A stretch of DNA of 64,000 bases from an uncultured Clostridia bacterium (GTDB lineage Bacteria; Bacillota; Clostridia; Oscillospirales; Ruminococcaceae): assembly GCA_947625125.1 (NCBI GenBank), contig CANQNF010000012.1:1-64000 (forward strand). Reading direction: 5' to 3'. The position numbers and the translations under genes are program-made. The notes under the pieces were generated by a model that ran no database searches, was not told the DNA's origin, and saw only the letters and a program-made list of their open reading frames with translations. Positions within the stretch are counted from its first letter, which is position 1. The number at the start of each line of letters is the position of its first letter. Positions 25,674 to 33,037 of this stretch are shown in pieces.

Positions 25674-27504
25674 TTTCGGGCACCTCCTCCCGGTAATACT
25701 TAGCCTGTATGTCAAACAGCTCGCGGTATTTTCCTTTCTTTGCCATCAGCTCGTCGTGCGTTCCGACCTCGGCGAAGTTCGCGCCGTCAAGTAAAAAAAT
25801 TCTGTCGCAGAAGCGGGTCGAAGCTAAGCGGTGTGAAATAAATACCGAGGTCGAATTTTTTGAGATCTCGTTATAGCGGCGATACATCCTGTCCTCGGCG
25901 ATGGGGTCTAAAGCCGCCGTCGGCTCGTCAAGTATCATGCAGAGCGGGTCTTTATAAATCAGGCGCGCCAGCAAAATCCTCTGCTTTTCGCCGCCCGATA
26001 AATCTGCCGCGCCGTCGTTCACGGTTCGGTCTAAAGGCGTTTTTAAGCCCATCGGCAGGCTGTCGGCCTTATCCTTAAACCCCGAGAGCTCGACCGCGCG
26101 CAAAAGCTTATCCCGGTCAATTTCATCTTCATTAACGGTGCAGGCGATGTTCTTTTCAAGCGATACCGGAAGCAGATTATATTCCTGCGGGATCAGCCCG
26201 AACATGGAATACATCTCGTCGCGGTTGTATTCAAAGAGCGTGCGGCCGTCAAGGAGAACCTCGCCCTCGTCGGGCAGCAAAAGCCCGCACATAAGCTGTA
26301 CAAGGGTAGTTTTACCCGCGCCGTTTAAGCCCACCAGCGCTATCTTTTCCCCCGGCTCTATTTTAAACGAGACATGCTCCAAAACATTCTTTTCGCCTTT
26401 AGGATACTTGAATGTAACGTCCCTGAACTCGATTGAAAACGGCTTTTTGGGGAGCGCAATGCCGGGGCCTCGGTTTAATTTTCCTTTATATTCCAAAAGC
26501 TCGCGGATATCGCTTATCTGCGCCGAGCCCTCTTTTACCTGCTGGAAGCGCCACGCTATGCCGCTTAAAAGGCCTGCGAGCGAGCTTATCGCCGAGAAAT
26601 AGAGGACGAACTGCGCGGCGTCGACCTCTCCCGAAAGCGCTTTATAAATCAGCAGGGCGTAGGCGAGCCCGTCTCTTAAAAGCACTATCGAAAAATCGAC
26701 GAGCGAGACTAAGAGCCCGCGGCGCTCGTGCTTTCTCTGCCAGCCGATACAGTCCTCGATTTGCTTTGAAAATCTGTCGTTTAAGGGCTGCGCCATGCCG
26801 TACAGCCGGATTTCTTTTTGGTATTCAAGATTTTTTGCAACGCTCACGGAGATGTAATCCCGCTTTCTGTCGGCGGCGTTGCGCCCGTCGCGCTCTTCAT
26901 AGTGCTTCCGCCACTGCCAGTTTGACATGCGGCGGTTTACAAATGCCCCGATAATAAGAATCACGACTATCGCCGGGTGGAGCATTGAGACCGTCGCCCC
27001 GAAGAGGAAGAATTTGATAATTTCTCCGACCGTCTCGGCAAAAATCATCGGGAAGTGTGTGGCGTGGGAATGGTCGCGGGCGGCGGCGCTTGCGCGGTCG
27101 TTGAATTCTCGGTATTTCGTATCGTAGTGCAGATAGTTGTCGGCAAGCCTCGCAGACTCTGTGACCTTATATGACAAAAGCCCCAGCATATGGTTCTCGG
27201 CGTTCGATACCATGGTCTGAATCATGGAATTCATGGCGTTTACCGTGGCGCGCGCTAAAACAATCCCGCCGACGGCGAGAGCTATGAACCCGAAGTCGGA
27301 ATATTTTTCGATGGCGGTTATTATCGCCGGGGAAGCGTAGAGGCCGAATGCCGCCGCCAAAAGCGAGAGCGGCACGACCCCGAGCCCGACGAACACCAAA
27401 AACCGGGCGTTTTCCCAGAGCAGGCCGTAGATATATCTCACGCAGGAGAGTATGCCGTACTTGGGCTTGCGCTTTTGGTCCCTGTCTTTTTTCTTTTTTG
27501 ACAT
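25666..27504 (-). CDS. ABC exporter half-transporter, first subunit (cassette 2)
   Basis: 612 residues from the ATG at 27504 (MSKKKKDRDQKRKPKYGIL); the track's GTG nine bases earlier falls in the GAGGTGAT ribosome site. Six-helix membrane domain, then Walker A GLNGAGKTT, signature LSGGEKQRI, Walker B MILDEPTAALDP and H-loop FISHRLAS. Paired with the following gene as a likely heterodimer. Substrate unknown. Paralogue of 9403-11256. Its leader has the same repeat-to--10 geometry as cassette 1. Confidence 0.93.
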   Translation of the reverse strand: MSKKKKDRDQKRKPKYGILSCVRYIYGLLWENARFLVFVGLGVVPLSLLAAAFGLYASPAIITAIEKYSDFGFIALAVGGIVLARATVNAMNSMIQTMVSNAENHMLGLLSYKVTESARLADNYLHYDTKYREFNDRASAAARDHSHATHFPMIFAETVGEIIKFFLFGATVSMLHPAIVVILIIGAFVNRRMSNWQWRKHYEERDGRNAADRKRDYISVSVAKNLEYQKEIRLYGMAQPLNDRFSKQIEDCIGWQRKHERRGLLVSLVDFSIVLLRDGLAYALLIYKALSGEVDAAQFVLYFSAISSLAGLLSGIAWRFQQVKEGSAQISDIRELLEYKGKLNRGPGIALPKKPFSIEFRDVTFKYPKGEKNVLEHVSFKIEPGEKIALVGLNGAGKTTLVQLMCGLLLPDEGEVLLDGRTLFEYNRDEMYSMFGLIPQEYNLLPVSLEKNIACTVNEDEIDRDKLLRAVELSGFKDKADSLPMGLKTPLDRTVNDGAADLSGGEKQRILLARLIYKDPLCMILDEPTAALDPIAEDRMYRRYNEISKNSTSVFISHRLASTRFCDRIFLLDGANFAEVGTHDELMAKKGKYRELFDIQAKYYREEVPENG

Positions 27505-27523
27505 TTTTATCACCTCAGCTCAT

Positions 27524-27592
27524 AGAGTAGCACATTTGCGAAGATTTTTGTGAAAAAGTGTACGAAATGTAATTTTGAGGGTACGAAACGCA
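27524..27592 (-). promoter_or_regulatory. Putative LytTR-activated promoter of exporter operon 2
   Basis: Minus-strand direct repeats GCGTTTCGTAC and ACATTTCGTAC with a 21-base period. The CGT of the second is 35 bases before TACTCT (27524-27529), the same distance as in cassette 1, and there is no recognisable -35 hexamer. Confidence 0.72.
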
Positions 27593-27982
27593 GTTAGAGG
27601 ATAGATGATTAGAGGGTAGAAGATAGAGGATGATTAGATGATTAGAGAATCAGAGGTTAGAATTCAGAAAGTGCGGAAAGTGCAGAAAGTTCAGACAGAG
27701 AACAGACGGTCAGAGGTTCGGAAAACAGAATGCAAAATGCGCAAAATCCACATAGTAGTTAGAGAATAGTTGTTAGTAGTTAGTTTCAAGGTATCGCCTG
27801 ACGGCGATTATTTTAAAGGTGCGGGAGGAGATTACTAACTACTAATAACTAATCTCTGACTACTACACGCTGACCGACAAAATGCGCAAAATGTGCAAAA
27901 TCCATAAAAGTAAAAATCAGAAGAACAAGCTATCCTCCTGATTTTCTATCTTCTATTCATCTAACCTCTCTATCATCTAAAA
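27593..27982. repeat. Family II long repeat block, left copy beside kinase 2
   Basis: Tracts of TAGAGGA/TAGATGA/TCAGAGG units, AAGTGCGGAAAGTGCAGAA-type units, AATGCGCAAAAT units, a central hairpin (TATCGCC-TGA-CGGCGAT) and a right arm of inverted units that runs into the kinase stop. Inverted near-copies lie at 28778-28872 and 29565-29830. Confidence 0.85.
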
Positions 27983-28631
27983 GCGGAATCAGAAGTTCCG
28001 CCGTGAACCCGCCGTCCTCGCTGTCCGCGGAGAAATATCCCCCGTACTTTTTCACCGTTTCCGCCACCCGCCCGAGGCCGAAGCCGTGGCTGTCCCCCTT
28101 TGACGACTCAAAGTGAGAGCCCGTTTTTTTATGCTTACTGCCGGCGGCGTTCGTGACCGAAAGATAAAGCTGAGTGTTTTTTCTGCCCATATAAACGCGT
28201 ATGAAGCGGCTTTCGGGCGCAAGGCGCTTGTTTTCTTCAATGGCGTTGTCCAAAAGATTCCCGATGATAACGCATAAATCGACGTCCGAAACCGGAGTGC
28301 CGTCGGGGATTTTCGCCTTTGCGTTTACGGGTATTTCGTTTTGCGCGGCGATGTTGAGCTTGCCGTTTAAAATCGCGTCGACCATCACCCGACCGGTTTT
28401 TATCACGGTATCGACGTTCGTCAGGTCGTCGTTCAGGTCGGAAAGGTACCGGCTCACCTCGTCGTATTTCCCGAGCGCCATCGAAGCCTGCATGGCCTGA
28501 ATGTGGTTGTGATAGTCGTGCCGCCAGCCCCGCATTTTTCGGTACATCGACTCGACCTCGTCGCAGTACTTCTGGAGCAGCTCGGACTGATACCGGTCAA
28601 TCCTTTTGTTAATTATCCTATCAAAGATCAT
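27957..28631 (-). CDS. Sensorless GHKL-type histidine kinase (cassette 2)
   Basis: 224 residues from the ATG at 28631 (MIFDRIINKRIDRYQ), preceded by AAAAGGAG; the track's 31 extra residues come from repeat DNA. No membrane or sensor domain. Phospho-acceptor box MRGWRHDYHNHIQ, N box IGNLLDNAIEE, G box GFGLGRVAETV. Paralogue of 11391-12053. It is now about 1.2 kb from its presumed partner regulator (29839-30531), with hicAB and repeats in between. The last residues DDREVR and the stop are inside a family II repeat. Confidence 0.9.
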   Translation of the reverse strand: MIFDRIINKRIDRYQSELLQKYCDEVESMYRKMRGWRHDYHNHIQAMQASMALGKYDEVSRYLSDLNDDLTNVDTVIKTGRVMVDAILNGKLNIAAQNEIPVNAKAKIPDGTPVSDVDLCVIIGNLLDNAIEENKRLAPESRFIRVYMGRKNTQLYLSVTNAAGSKHKKTGSHFESSKGDSHGFGLGRVAETVKKYGGYFSADSEDGGFTAELLIPLLDDREVR

Positions 28632-28639
28632 TTTTAGCT

Positions 28640-28872
28640 CCTTTTGTTTAGAAGATAGATGAACAGAGGGTAGAGGATAGAATTCTCTACTAAAATTTAT
28701 ATGGATTTTCAGCATTTTCAGCACTTTCCGAATTCTATCTTCTAACTTCTACCCTCTAATCATCTACCCACTAACAGCGTGAACTTTCTGAACTTTCCGC
28801 ACTTTCTGAATTCTATCCTCTGATTCTCTAATCATCCTCTATCTTCTACCCTCTAATCATCTATCCTCTAAA
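28640..28872. repeat. Family II repeat block between kinase 2 and hicB
   Basis: TCTATCTTCTAACTTCTACC-type inverted units and, from 28778, an inverted near-copy of 27596-27690. The hicB stop (TGA at 28857) and last residues LEDR lie inside it. Confidence 0.82.
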
Positions 28873-29246
28873 TGCAGTCTCTTTTTCAGCCCCTCCTGCA
28901 AAACGCCGGAGAAGTTTATGTTTGCGGCCTCGGCCGCCTCGTTGAGCCACGACGGGACTGTAAGCGTTTTCTTTACCGAGCGGGCGTCGTGCGCGCGCTT
29001 ATAGGCAAGCTCGTCGTATTCTATTATCATCATAAAGTCCGGCGCGGCCGTTTTTATATCTTCGGGGCGGGACGGCGCGGGTATAACGCTGAGCCCGTCA
29101 AGATAAAGCCCGACAGCTTCCCGAATCATCCCGACCGCCTCGACGACAGTCTCGCCCTGAGAAAAGCAGCCGTCGAGGTCGGGCACGCTCACAGAATAGC
29201 CCTCGTCCTCGGGATGAAAAACTGCGGGATAATAAAGTTTTTTCAT
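28857..29246 (-). CDS. hicB: HicB-family antitoxin
   Basis: 129 residues. N-terminal partial RNase-H-like HicB fold (YYPAVFHPEDEGYSVSVPDLDGCFSQGETVVEAVGMIREAVGLYLD) and a C-terminal ribbon-helix-helix DNA-binding part (KKTLTVPSWLNEAAEAANINFSGVLQEGL). Neutralises HicA and represses the operon. ATG with AGGAGTG. Downstream of hicA by 23 bases, the usual hicA-hicB order. The terminal HLEDR is encoded by repeat DNA. Confidence 0.94.
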   Translation of the reverse strand: MKKLYYPAVFHPEDEGYSVSVPDLDGCFSQGETVVEAVGMIREAVGLYLDGLSVIPAPSRPEDIKTAAPDFMMIIEYDELAYKRAHDARSVKKTLTVPSWLNEAAEAANINFSGVLQEGLKKRLHLEDR

Positions 29247-29269
29247 TTAAAATCACTCCTGTTAAATAA

Positions 29270-29458
29270 TTATTTCAGCCCTGCCTGCTTAAGAATGCTC
29301 TGCTCTGTGCCCTTTTTCAGCTCTTTGGCATGAAAGGGAACTATTGCGGTTTTCCCTGTTTTAGGGTTATAATATTTTCGGTGAGAGCCGTTTGAGCTTA
29401 TAAATTCAAATCCGCTTTCTTCAAGCAGCTTAACTATTTCCCGAGGCGTCATAGGCAT
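29270..29458 (-). CDS. hicA: HicA-family mRNA interferase toxin
   Basis: 62 residues from the ATG at 29458 (MPMTPREIVKLLEESGF); the track's longer start lies upstream of the predicted transcript. Double-stranded-RNA-binding-like fold with the catalytic His in SSNGSHRKYYNP. Cleaves mRNA when not bound by HicB. Inserted between regulator 2 and kinase 2 of the exporter cassette. Confidence 0.93.
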   Translation of the reverse strand: MPMTPREIVKLLEESGFEFISSNGSHRKYYNPKTGKTAIVPFHAKELKKGTEQSILKQAGLK

Positions 29459-29486
29459 TTTATAATTCCCAACTTTCCATGATAAT

Positions 29487-29515
29487 ATTATAGCACGTAT
29501 TATACGTATTGTCAA
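29487..29515 (-). promoter_or_regulatory. hicAB promoter with palindromic operator in its spacer
   Basis: Minus-strand TTGACA, 17-base spacer, TATAAT: full consensus. The spacer holds ACGTAT-A-ATACGT, a perfect dyad (29495-29507), well placed for repression by HicB. Confidence 0.88.
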
Positions 29516-29520
29516 GAGCT

Positions 29521-29838
29521 CATAGAAGATAGAATGTTAGAGGGTCAGAGGATAGAAAATCTCTGCCCGAGTTTTGTGAATTTTGCGCATTTTGCGCATT
29601 TTGTCGGTCAGCGTGTAGTAGTCAGAGATTAGTTATTAGTAGTTAGTATTTTTTCCCGCACCTTTAAAATAATCGCCGTCAGGCGATACCTTGAAACTAA
29701 CTACTAACAACTATTCTCTAACTACTATGTGGATTTTGCGCATTTTGCGCATTTTGCATTCTGTTTTCCGAACCTCTGACCATCTGTCCTCTGTTCGCAC
29801 TTTCTGAACTTTCCGCACTTTCTAACCTCTATCCTCTA
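29521..29838. repeat. Family II long repeat block between regulator 2 and hicA
   Basis: Inverted near-copy of about 250 bases of the block at 27660-27905, including ATGCGCAAAATGCGC units and the hairpin TATCGCC...GGCGAT. It starts immediately after the regulator stop (TTCTGATAGAGG on the minus strand). Confidence 0.87.
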
Positions 29839-30531
29839 TCAGAATAATTCTATTATCCGTTTCCCGATTTGCCCCTGCATGCCCCTGCTGATGGGAACCG
29901 CTTCGCCGCTTCTAAGAATCACCTCGGTGCGGGTTATCCTAAGGACCTCTCTAAGATTGACGATAAACGAGCGCTGAACTCTCAGAAAATACCCGTCGAG
30001 GCGCGTCTCAAGCTCGGAAATAGGGACTTTGAGCCGATACTCGCCGGATGATGAAAAAATAACGGAATACTGCCGACTGGCCTCGATATAGCGAATCTCC
30101 CGAAGCGGCAGGGCGACTTCCCCGCCGTCAAAAGGCACAAGAATTTTGCGCTCGGATTGTGAAATCTTCACAGCCGCGCGGTCGAGCACCTCAAAGAGTT
30201 TTTCGGGCGTGACGGGCTTCAGGAGATAATGCAGCGCTTCGACGTCGTATCCCTCGGAGATAAAGTCGGGGTAGCCCGTGATGAAAATAATCTGCACCGG
30301 CTTGGACTCATGGCGAAGCTTTTTTGCAAGCTCCACGCCGTTCATGCCGGGCATTTCTATGTCCAAAAGCAAGATTTCGGGGCAGCGTTCGGGGCAGTCG
30401 AACAGCAGCGCCTCGGCCGAGGGGTATTCGCGCACGCTGACCAACGCCCCCGACTGTGAAGCCCAGTCAAGGACGAGGTTTTTGATGTATGCGCGCTCGT
30501 TGGCATTGTCGTCGCAGAGGGAGATGGTCAT
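29839..30531 (-). CDS. LytTR-family response regulator (cassette 2)
   Basis: 230 residues. Receiver domain with phospho-site PEILLLDIEMPGMNGVELAKKL and LLKPV, then a LytTR domain (IRYIEASRQYSVIF, FLRVQRSFIVNLREVLRITR). Paralogue of 12060-12755. By analogy with cassette 1 it should act with kinase 2 on the repeats at 27560-27592 (inference). The promoter and leader resemble those of regulator 1, so the duplication included the control region. Confidence 0.96.
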   Translation of the reverse strand: MTISLCDDNANERAYIKNLVLDWASQSGALVSVREYPSAEALLFDCPERCPEILLLDIEMPGMNGVELAKKLRHESKPVQIIFITGYPDFISEGYDVEALHYLLKPVTPEKLFEVLDRAAVKISQSERKILVPFDGGEVALPLREIRYIEASRQYSVIFSSSGEYRLKVPISELETRLDGYFLRVQRSFIVNLREVLRITRTEVILRSGEAVPISRGMQGQIGKRIIELF

Positions 30532-30560
30532 GGTGTGGCTCCTTTGGGGGGGATAAGATG

Positions 30561-30589
30561 ATTATAACATGAACGAGGGAGAAATGCAA
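30561..30589 (-). promoter_or_regulatory. Promoter of LytTR regulator 2
   Basis: Minus-strand TTGCAT, 17 bases, TATAAT, then a leader nearly the same as that of regulator 1 (ATCATCTTATCCCCCC). Confidence 0.8.
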
Positions 30590-30708
30590 GACGAGGAGAA
30601 TCATAAACCAATCAATATAAGTGTGCAGGCTGTCTTAATTCAAATCGCAAGCGCACCATTGTCCAACCATTCGTTTAATTTTACAACCGAAATCAAACCG
30701 AGCCGCCA

Positions 30709-30737
30709 TTGAAATGCCCGAAAAATGCTGCTATAAT
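30709..30737 (+). promoter_or_regulatory. Promoter of the XRE-TPR-like regulator
   Basis: TTGAAA, 17 bases, TATAAT, 41 bases before the start. The stretch 30600-30700 holds nothing I can identify. Confidence 0.78.
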
Positions 30738-30778
30738 AATATCAGAACGGCCGTTCAATAATCTTAAGGAGAAAAATT

Positions 30779-31840
30779 ATGAACATAACATTAGACAAAA
30801 ATTTACAGGAGCTTCGCCGAAAAAAAGGCAACACCCAGGAGGACCTGGCCGAGTTTCTCTCGATAAGCTCGCAGGCCGTCTCGAAGTGGGAGCGCGCCGA
30901 AAGCCTGCCGGACATAGCGCTTCTGCCGAAAATTGCGGCGTTTTACGACGTGACCGTCGACGACCTCTTAGGCGTGGGCGAAATCAGAAAGCGGGAGAGG
31001 ATAAACCGGTATCAAGCCGAAAGCAGAAAGCTTCAGAACGTCGGGAAAATGCCGGAGGCCGCAGCGCTCTGGCGGGAGGCTCTGAAAGAGTTCCCGAACG
31101 AGCATGCCGTAATATCGGAGCTCGCGCACGCGCTTTTCTACCAGAACAGCAGCGACAAAGAGCGCTTTAAAGAGGTGATAGAGCTTGAGGAGAGGATACT
31201 TCGAGAATCCACGAATCAGGAACTTCGCGACGTCGCCGTGCAGCTTCTATGCTACTCGTATAACAACCTTGACGACTATGAAAAGGCAAAGGAATATGCC
31301 GAAACGGCAAGCGGAATTCAATTTTCCAAAGAAATACTTTTGTCGAACATTTTAAAGGACAACGAGAGCGATATCTTCAACAAAGAGCTTATAACCGTTT
31401 TGGCGGATTATATCGGCTTGTGCACCTATCATCTTAATTCGATTCCTTGGGAGAAGCGGCATGAGTTTTATCTGAAAATTTTGGAGCTTATCTTCGACGA
31501 CGGCTTCTACGGTTTTTATTCGACATGCGCGGCCGAGCGCCATCACTTCCTTGCGAGAATTTACGCGGGTTGGGAGAATCAGGAAGATAAAGTAAAATAT
31601 CATATCGGGCAGCTCGTCCGGTTCGCGAAGCAGTATGACAGCCTCGACGGAGAGTATACCTATACCTCGACGTTTATGTTGGGCGTAAAGGGCAACTCCA
31701 AGGAGGTCTCGACAAACGTAGAGGGCACCGAATGCGAGCAGTATCTCAAGGCGCTCACCGACGGCGACAGCAGGATGTTCGACAGGTTCCGCGGGACGGA
31801 TTGGTTCAAAAAAGCGCTGAGGGAGCTGGAGGAGAATTAG
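30779..31840 (+). CDS. XRE-family regulator with helical repeat C-terminal domain
   Basis: 353 residues. N-terminal helix-turn-helix (about 5-62; LRRKKGNTQEDLAEFLSISSQAVSKWERAESLPDIALLPKIAAFYDVTVDDLLG), then a long helical part with TPR-like pairs (AAALWREALKEFPNEHAVISELAHALFYQN; VAVQLLCYSYNNLDDYEKAKEYAETA). This plan resembles peptide-sensing or stress regulators of Firmicutes, but no signal is identified. Monocistronic. TPR-like C-termini may bind peptide, which would be interesting next to peptide-exporter-like ABC genes (speculation). Confidence 0.85.
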   Translation: MNITLDKNLQELRRKKGNTQEDLAEFLSISSQAVSKWERAESLPDIALLPKIAAFYDVTVDDLLGVGEIRKRERINRYQAESRKLQNVGKMPEAAALWREALKEFPNEHAVISELAHALFYQNSSDKERFKEVIELEERILRESTNQELRDVAVQLLCYSYNNLDDYEKAKEYAETASGIQFSKEILLSNILKDNESDIFNKELITVLADYIGLCTYHLNSIPWEKRHEFYLKILELIFDDGFYGFYSTCAAERHHFLARIYAGWENQEDKVKYHIGQLVRFAKQYDSLDGEYTYTSTFMLGVKGNSKEVSTNVEGTECEQYLKALTDGDSRMFDRFRGTDWFKKALRELEEN

Positions 31841-31854
31841 CAGCTGAGGGGGCG

Positions 31855-31925
31855 TCAAAAGATGTGGCCTAATGGCCGCATCAAGAAAACAGAAGTCAGA
31901 AGTCAGATGTCAGAATTTCGACGTA
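31855..31925. repeat. Family II composite repeat downstream of the XRE regulator
   Basis: Hairpin GGCC/GGCC, GCATCAAGA, then CAGAAGT/CAGATGT/CAGAATT units. Inverted version of the block at 12862-12952. Confidence 0.72.
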
Positions 31926-31954
31926 ACAGACGCTCCCCTTCTTCATCCCCGCCC

Positions 31955-32097
31955 TTGTATTTCCCAAAGATTTATGCTATAATAATCGCGAGCGATTATT
32001 ATAAATTATTTTAAGTCGCCCTTTTGCTCCCCGGCTTCGCCGGGAACCGCAAAAGATGGCTGATTATAGCACAAAGCTTCGCTTTATGCTATAATAC
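31955..32097 (+). promoter_or_regulatory. thyA upstream region: promoter and three consecutive hairpins
   Basis: TTGTAT-17-TATAAT at 31955-31983. Then hairpins AATAATCGC-GA-GCGATTATT, a CCCGGC-TTC-GCCGGG core within CTTTTGC...GCAAAAG, and ATTATAGC..AAAGC-TTC-GCTTT..GCTATAAT. TTTATGCTATAAT occurs at both ends of the stretch, so a second -10 lies in the last hairpin. This may be an AT-rich relative of family I. Confidence 0.55.
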
Positions 32098-32125
32098 CCA
32101 TATATCTTTTCCAAGGAGGGTCACT

Positions 32126-33028
32126 ATGTCGCGCTGGGATGATGTTTACTGCGGACTGCTCAAAAAAATACTTGACGAGGGGGTCGAGGTCGAAAACCGC
32201 ACCGGTATCAACACCCGAAAGATCCCGTCCTACAGCTTCCGCCTCGACGTCGGGGAGGAATTCCCCGTCCTCACCACAAAACAGGTCTTTATCAGGCAGG
32301 CCGTGCTCGAAATGCTCTGGTTCTATCAGGCCAAATCCAACGACGTCCGCTGGCTTCGGGAGCGTAACGTCCATATCTGGGACGAGTGGGAAATAGACTC
32401 CGAGGGCTACTGGAACGCCGTCCAGAATTTGCCCGGAGACGACGGAAAGCTTCACAAGACCGAGGTCCATAAATTTTTCGGCAGGGAATGGGCGCACACC
32501 ATCGGCACCGCCTACGGCTGGATAGTCAACAAATTCAACCTGACCGACGAGCTGATAGACAAGCTTAAAAACCACCGCGAGGACCGCCGCATGGTCGTTT
32601 CGCTGTGGCAGAACGACTACCTCAAAACAGCCGTGCTGCCGTCCTGCGTGTGGTCGAGCGAGTGGGACGTGACCGAGGGAAAATTAAACGCATGGGTCCA
32701 TCAGAGAAGCTGCGACGTGCCTTTGGGACTGCCGTTTAACGTCACTCAGTATGCGGTTTTGCTCTGCATGCTCGCGCAGGTCTGCGGCCTTGAGCCGGGT
32801 ACGCTCGACTGGTCGATAAAGGACGCGCACATCTATGTCAACCAGACCGACGGAGTCTTGGAGCAGCTCGGAAGATATGCCGAAAACGGTTCATATCCCG
32901 CCCCGAAACTTTGGCTGAATCCCGATGTAAAGGACTTTTACGATTTCGACAACTCAGCGGAGTGCAAAGACGTCAAGCTGATAGATTATAAGCATATGGG
33001 AAAAATTTCTTTCCCGATAGCGCAGTAG
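32126..33028 (+). CDS. thyA: Thymidylate synthase ThyA
   Basis: 300 residues. Converts dUMP to dTMP with methylene-tetrahydrofolate, giving dihydrofolate for the next gene product to recycle. Nucleophile Cys in VLPSCVWSSEWDV; dUMP-binding RSCDVPLGLPFNVTQYAVL; DAHIYVNQ. I use the ATG at 32126 (MSRWDDVYCGLLKK) with CAAGGAGGG before it; the track start lies in the hairpin region. Stop TAG overlaps the AGGAGG of folA. Confidence 0.97.
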   Translation: MSRWDDVYCGLLKKILDEGVEVENRTGINTRKIPSYSFRLDVGEEFPVLTTKQVFIRQAVLEMLWFYQAKSNDVRWLRERNVHIWDEWEIDSEGYWNAVQNLPGDDGKLHKTEVHKFFGREWAHTIGTAYGWIVNKFNLTDELIDKLKNHREDRRMVVSLWQNDYLKTAVLPSCVWSSEWDVTEGKLNAWVHQRSCDVPLGLPFNVTQYAVLLCMLAQVCGLEPGTLDWSIKDAHIYVNQTDGVLEQLGRYAENGSYPAPKLWLNPDVKDFYDFDNSAECKDVKLIDYKHMGKISFPIAQ

Positions 33029-33037
33029 GAGGCTCTC

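Noticed and set aside
28632-28724. N-terminal extension of kinase 2 in the ORF track
   Set aside because: The extra residues are translated repeat DNA, and a strong AAAAGGAG site sits before the ATG at 28631.
27593-29838. CRISPR or coding tandem repeats in the TAGAxxA/TCAGAxx tracts
   Set aside because: Units are 7-8 bp and degenerate, with no spacers of constant length and no open frame across the tracts.
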